Assembly: GCA_964532515.1 (NCBI GenBank)
Contig: CAZHKH010000020.1
Location: forward strand, 1 to 18,834
Origin: TMED161 sp964532515
GTDB taxonomy: Bacteria; Fidelibacterota; Marinisomatia; SCGC-AAA003-L08; D37C17
Reading direction: 5' to 3'
Length of the DNA: 18,834 nucleotides
Part shown: positions 16,194-18,834 of the stretch, piece after piece
How positions within the stretch are numbered: the first letter of the stretch is position 1
How the letters are laid out: each line of letters begins with the position of its first letter
Notes under the pieces: generated by a model
Database searches by the model: none
Told to the model about the DNA's origin: nothing
The model's input: the letters and a program-made list of their open reading frames with translations, nothing else
Made by a program: the position numbers and the translations under genes

Positions 16194-16745
16194 CTAGGCG
16201 AGACCTGATTGACCTGAAAAATTATTAATATTTATATCAAGATTAGATATAGCAATATTCCATTTATCTTTATCAGTTTTAGAAAAAATTAAGTCCTTTG
16301 AACTTGGCATTACCATCCAGTCACCATTTTCTAATTCATCTTCTAATTGTCCGGCATCCCACCCAGAATATCCCATTACCAGTCGAAACATATCAGGTCC
16401 AGTCCCATTTTTAATATCATTTATTATTTCATCGCTATATGATATTGCGGCAGTATTAGAAATTAACATGGTTTCATCTTTTTTATAATCACAATCATGT
16501 AGTATAAATCCCTTTTCAGGAGATACAGGTCCACCAAAATAGACGCTATGTCTTTTATATATTTGCTTTAATCCTATCTCTTTTAGAATACTAGAGGATT
16601 GTGTTTTTTGAAATGGCTTATTAATTATTAATCCCATGGCTCCCTCTTCATTGTGATCACATACATATATTAAGCTTTGACCAAAAATCGGATCCTGGTT
16701 TAAATGTGGCATATTGATTAGGAATAAATTAGAAAGATTTTTCAT
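16194..16745 (-). CDS. yqgE: YqgE/AlgH family protein (UPF0301)
   Basis: A 183-residue protein with the complete YqgE/AlgH pattern: LFLINMPHLNQDPIFGQSL near the start, VCDHNEEGAMGLIINKP (about 28-44), VYFGGPVSPEKGFILH (about 69-84), and GYSGWDAGQLEDELENGDWM (about 125-144). The start is supported by alignment with the family, where a short MxLxxxFLIxMP leader is typical. The ribosome binding site is weak and unusually close (AAAGG one base before ATG). The family's biochemical function is not established. It is a small soluble cytoplasmic protein found widely in bacteria and once linked to alginate regulation (AlgH). The gene runs against tldE and away from the lipoprotein gene. It ends with TAG. 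Confidence 0.93.
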   Translation of the reverse strand: MKNLSNLFLINMPHLNQDPIFGQSLIYVCDHNEEGAMGLIINKPFQKTQSSSILKEIGLKQIYKRHSVYFGGPVSPEKGFILHDCDYKKDETMLISNTAAISYSDEIINDIKNGTGPDMFRLVMGYSGWDAGQLEDELENGDWMVMPSSKDLIFSKTDKDKWNIAISNLDININNFSGQSGLA

Positions 16746-16800
16746 ACCTTTATTCTACAATTTGTTGTTAAAATAATAAAGAAAAATATTAAGTTCTATC

Positions 16801-18399
16801 ATGAAAAAAATAACTCTTCTAATATTATTAATATTTATAGTTAGTTGCGCTGTTCAAGGCCCAATTCCTGGTGGAGATATAGATAAGAAAGGGCCAAATC
16901 TACTTAGTGTGCAACCTAGCAATTACTCTACAGATATAAATTCTACTCAAAAATTTATTTTATTTTTTGATGAATCACTTGAGCCTAATTCAGTTTATAA
17001 GTCTCTTAAAATAGATAATAGTGAATTTAAAGTTACAATTATAGGTAAACGAATTATTATAAAACCAAAAGATGAGTGGAACACTGAATCAATTTTAAAT
17101 ATTAATTTATCTAGAGAATTAAATGATTATTATAAAAATTCAATTGATAGGCCAATAAATTTATTCTTTTCCTTTGGAGAATTAATTCCCCGAGGTTTAA
17201 TCAAGGGAAAAATTTTAGATATTAATAATTTCCTAAAGGATTATATTGGTGATTCTTTAGAATCTGATATGTACGAAGTTGGACTATGTAAGATAAATGA
17301 ATCCGAAAGAGTTATTATACAAAAAACTCAAACAGATAAGAATTTTGAATTTTCTTTTAACGCACTTGGTGATGGAGTTTATTCTATTATTGCCGTTGAT
17401 CAAATTATTCTTAATCCTAATAATGATATTTCAAAAAAAAGATTTTCTATTTTAAATAGTGATTTAACTATTAATGAAAATAATTTAGAGCATAATATTT
17501 TGCTTAACATAGGCGAACCAATTTCAAGAAAAAATATTTCCTCAATTAATTTTATAAATCAATATTATGTTAATTATGATTTTACTGATGGTACTAGTCA
17601 GCTTGGAATAATTGATTCAATCTACAATAACTTTGATAATAATTTTTCAGGTAGCAAGCTTCAAATTTTCTTTGAATTTGAAAATCAATTTGAAAAATAT
17701 AGAACTAATCCTTTCGAATTTGTAGTACCCAGTATTATTGACTCAGTATCTCCATATATAAATTCGTGTGAGCTACAGAATTCAAATATGTCGCTCAACA
17801 TATCTGAGCCTTTGGATAATTCCCCCTTAGATAGTATATTTTATTTTTACAGTGATGCAAATTTCAATAAAACTTATATTAATAACGTAGAGTATAAGTT
17901 AGAAACATTATCAATTTCACCAAGCGGCATTATCCTTCCTATTACTTCTGAGATTCATAGTGATTCTGCTATATACATTATGCCTAATAGCATAAAAGAT
18001 TTATCTGGGAACTATATTAATGATTCTATTGTTTTTATCAATCAGTGCATTAATGTTGTAGATACTGAAGACCAAGTTGAGTTTGGCTATGGAGGATTGT
18101 TTGGAAAAATAAATACAAATAATAATAATAAGTTGATCGTTGTCGCTTACAATGCTTTGACTGGAGAGCCTAAAAGAACTATTGCTACTGATAATAAATT
18201 CTCATTTAAAATGCTATCTCCTGGCGAATATTTTTTACAGGTATATAGTAACTATCAACTAGATTCAGAAATTATTTATCCATATTTCCCAGGGAAATGG
18301 GATCCTTTTCAGCATTCTGTTTCTTTTTCAGAAATTGTTGGACCAATAGAAGTTAGAAGAAATTGGGATATAGAGGGCATCAGTATAAATTTCAAATAG
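16801..18399 (+). CDS. Lipoprotein with N-terminal Ig-like (Big_5) domain, Bacteroidetes/Marinimicrobia type
   Basis: A 532-residue predicted lipoprotein. The signal peptide MKKITLLILLIFIVSC places the lipid-anchor Cys at 16, followed by a PGG-containing linker. Residues about 28-110 form a SbsA/Big_5 Ig-like domain with the marker FILFFDESLEPNSV, resembling the FDExV motif of a lipoprotein family common in Bacteroidetes. A first prealbumin-like beta segment (about 133-200) and a C-terminal one (about 430-532, with SPGEYFLQVYSN and PYFPGKWDPF) resemble carboxypeptidase-regulatory folds. It would sit on the outer membrane. Its exact role is unknown. There is no good ribosome binding site. The coding sequence is richer in A and T than the genes at the left of the window. 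The nucleotidyltransferase gene begins 11 bases after its TAG, suggesting a shared transcript. Confidence 0.85.
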   Translation: MKKITLLILLIFIVSCAVQGPIPGGDIDKKGPNLLSVQPSNYSTDINSTQKFILFFDESLEPNSVYKSLKIDNSEFKVTIIGKRIIIKPKDEWNTESILNINLSRELNDYYKNSIDRPINLFFSFGELIPRGLIKGKILDINNFLKDYIGDSLESDMYEVGLCKINESERVIIQKTQTDKNFEFSFNALGDGVYSIIAVDQIILNPNNDISKKRFSILNSDLTINENNLEHNILLNIGEPISRKNISSINFINQYYVNYDFTDGTSQLGIIDSIYNNFDNNFSGSKLQIFFEFENQFEKYRTNPFEFVVPSIIDSVSPYINSCELQNSNMSLNISEPLDNSPLDSIFYFYSDANFNKTYINNVEYKLETLSISPSGIILPITSEIHSDSAIYIMPNSIKDLSGNYINDSIVFINQCINVVDTEDQVEFGYGGLFGKINTNNNNKLIVVAYNALTGEPKRTIATDNKFSFKMLSPGEYFLQVYSNYQLDSEIIYPYFPGKWDPFQHSVSFSEIVGPIEVRRNWDIEGISINFK

Positions 18400-18409
18400 G
18401 AGAAGAGTT

Positions 18410-18817
18410 ATGAAAGTAGTAGCAACAAGCGGTTATTTTGATCCATTGCACGTAGGGCACCTTGAATGTTTAGAGATGGCAGCAAAATTAGGTGATAAAT
18501 TAGTAGTTATAGTAAACAGTGATTTACAGGCAAAACTTAAAAAAGGTGAATCATTTATGAAAGAAGATGATAGGATAAAAATTGTATCAGCCTTAAAATG
18601 CGTTGATGAAGTTTTTTTATCCATTGATAAAGATAAATCTCAATGTGAATCTCTTAGATGCATTAATCCAGATATATTTGCAAAAGGTGGAGATAGGATG
18701 AGCAATGAAATACCTGAATCAAAATTATGTAAAGAATTAGGGATAGAAATAGTCGATGGGCTAGGTAAAAAAATCAGATCATCTTCAGTTTTAACTGGTT
18801 TGATAAAAATAAAATAG
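18410..18817 (+). CDS. Cytidylyltransferase-like nucleotidyltransferase (RfaE2/TagD type)
   Basis: A 135-residue Rossmann-like nucleotidyltransferase. It opens SGYFDPLHVGHLE, with the catalytic HxGH motif at His14-His17. VNSD (about 41-44), NPDIFAKGGDR (about 89-99) and a C-terminal RSSSVLTG (the family's SST-like loop) follow the pattern of the HldE/RfaE C-terminal domain and glycerol-3-phosphate cytidylyltransferase. Such enzymes join a nucleotide to a sugar- or alcohol-phosphate, releasing pyrophosphate, usually for envelope polysaccharide or lipid precursors. The substrate cannot be set from the sequence. RfaE2-like is slightly favoured because of NPDIFxKGGD. The length is normal for a stand-alone domain. 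AGGAGA overlaps the upstream TAG, showing a tight operon link. It ends with TAG, 17 bases before the window edge. Confidence 0.88.
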   Translation: MKVVATSGYFDPLHVGHLECLEMAAKLGDKLVVIVNSDLQAKLKKGESFMKEDDRIKIVSALKCVDEVFLSIDKDKSQCESLRCINPDIFAKGGDRMSNEIPESKLCKELGIEIVDGLGKKIRSSSVLTGLIKIK

Positions 18818-18834
18818 AATTGATATATGCTTTG

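Noticed and set aside
1..18834. tRNA, rRNA, CRISPR array, insertion sequence or prophage
   Set aside because: No cloverleaf, rRNA signature, regularly spaced direct repeats, transposase or phage genes were recognised on either strand.

Overview
The window looks like chromosomal DNA of an AT-rich marine bacterium of the FCB group. Candidatus Marinimicrobia (SAR406) is the best guess. The clues are two secreted proteins ending in a type IX secretion-like domain with YPNPFNPSTTI, modules of the GCxDxxAxNxNxxAxxDDGSC type, a lipoprotein family with an N-terminal Ig-like domain typical of Bacteroidetes and relatives, and low-GC codon use. This assignment comes from recognised motifs, not from a search.

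Region 1 (1-5254, + strand) holds two large surface or secreted proteins in tandem. The first is cut by the window edge and its upstream part carries two in-frame TGA codons. It combines FN3 domains carrying cysteine-rich inserts, two cohesin-like domains and a C-terminal sorting domain. The second (start best placed at 2705) has a signal peptide, three copies of a beta-rich module, an acidic domain, a duplicated GVIGEGVAASPNP module and the same sorting domain. A strong bidirectional terminator (5280-5310) ends this block.

Region 2 (5309-13297, - strand) is one tightly packed operon. Read 5' to 3' it encodes a YejA/OppA-like peptide-binding protein, two permeases (OppB/YejB-like and OppC/YejE-like, both with unusually long extracytoplasmic inserts), an OppD-like ATPase, an OppF-like ATPase and a GlcD-type FAD-linked dehydrogenase. 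The permease genes and the first ATPase gene overlap by one base (TAATG). The OppD-like ATPase is interrupted by an in-frame TGA exactly inside its ABC signature motif, with neighbouring signature residues also changed. As given, it reads as two abutting ORFs.

Region 3 (13435-16188, + strand) is a tldD-tldE (pmbA) pair, divergent from the transporter across a 137-base gap. TldD/E act on peptides in the cytoplasm, so peptide uptake and peptide cleavage sit back to back. No RiPP precursor was found, so the simplest reading is peptide scavenging.

Region 4 (16194-18834) has a convergent yqgE gene (- strand), then a large AT-rich Ig-like lipoprotein and a HxGH nucleotidyltransferase (+ strand) in a likely two-gene operon. 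No tRNA, rRNA, CRISPR array, insertion sequence or phage gene was seen. The points most worth a second look are the misplaced TGA codons (two at expected Cys, one at expected Gly; none of the 13 normal stops is TGA), the calcium-loop-like insert in the permease, and the transporter/TldDE pairing.
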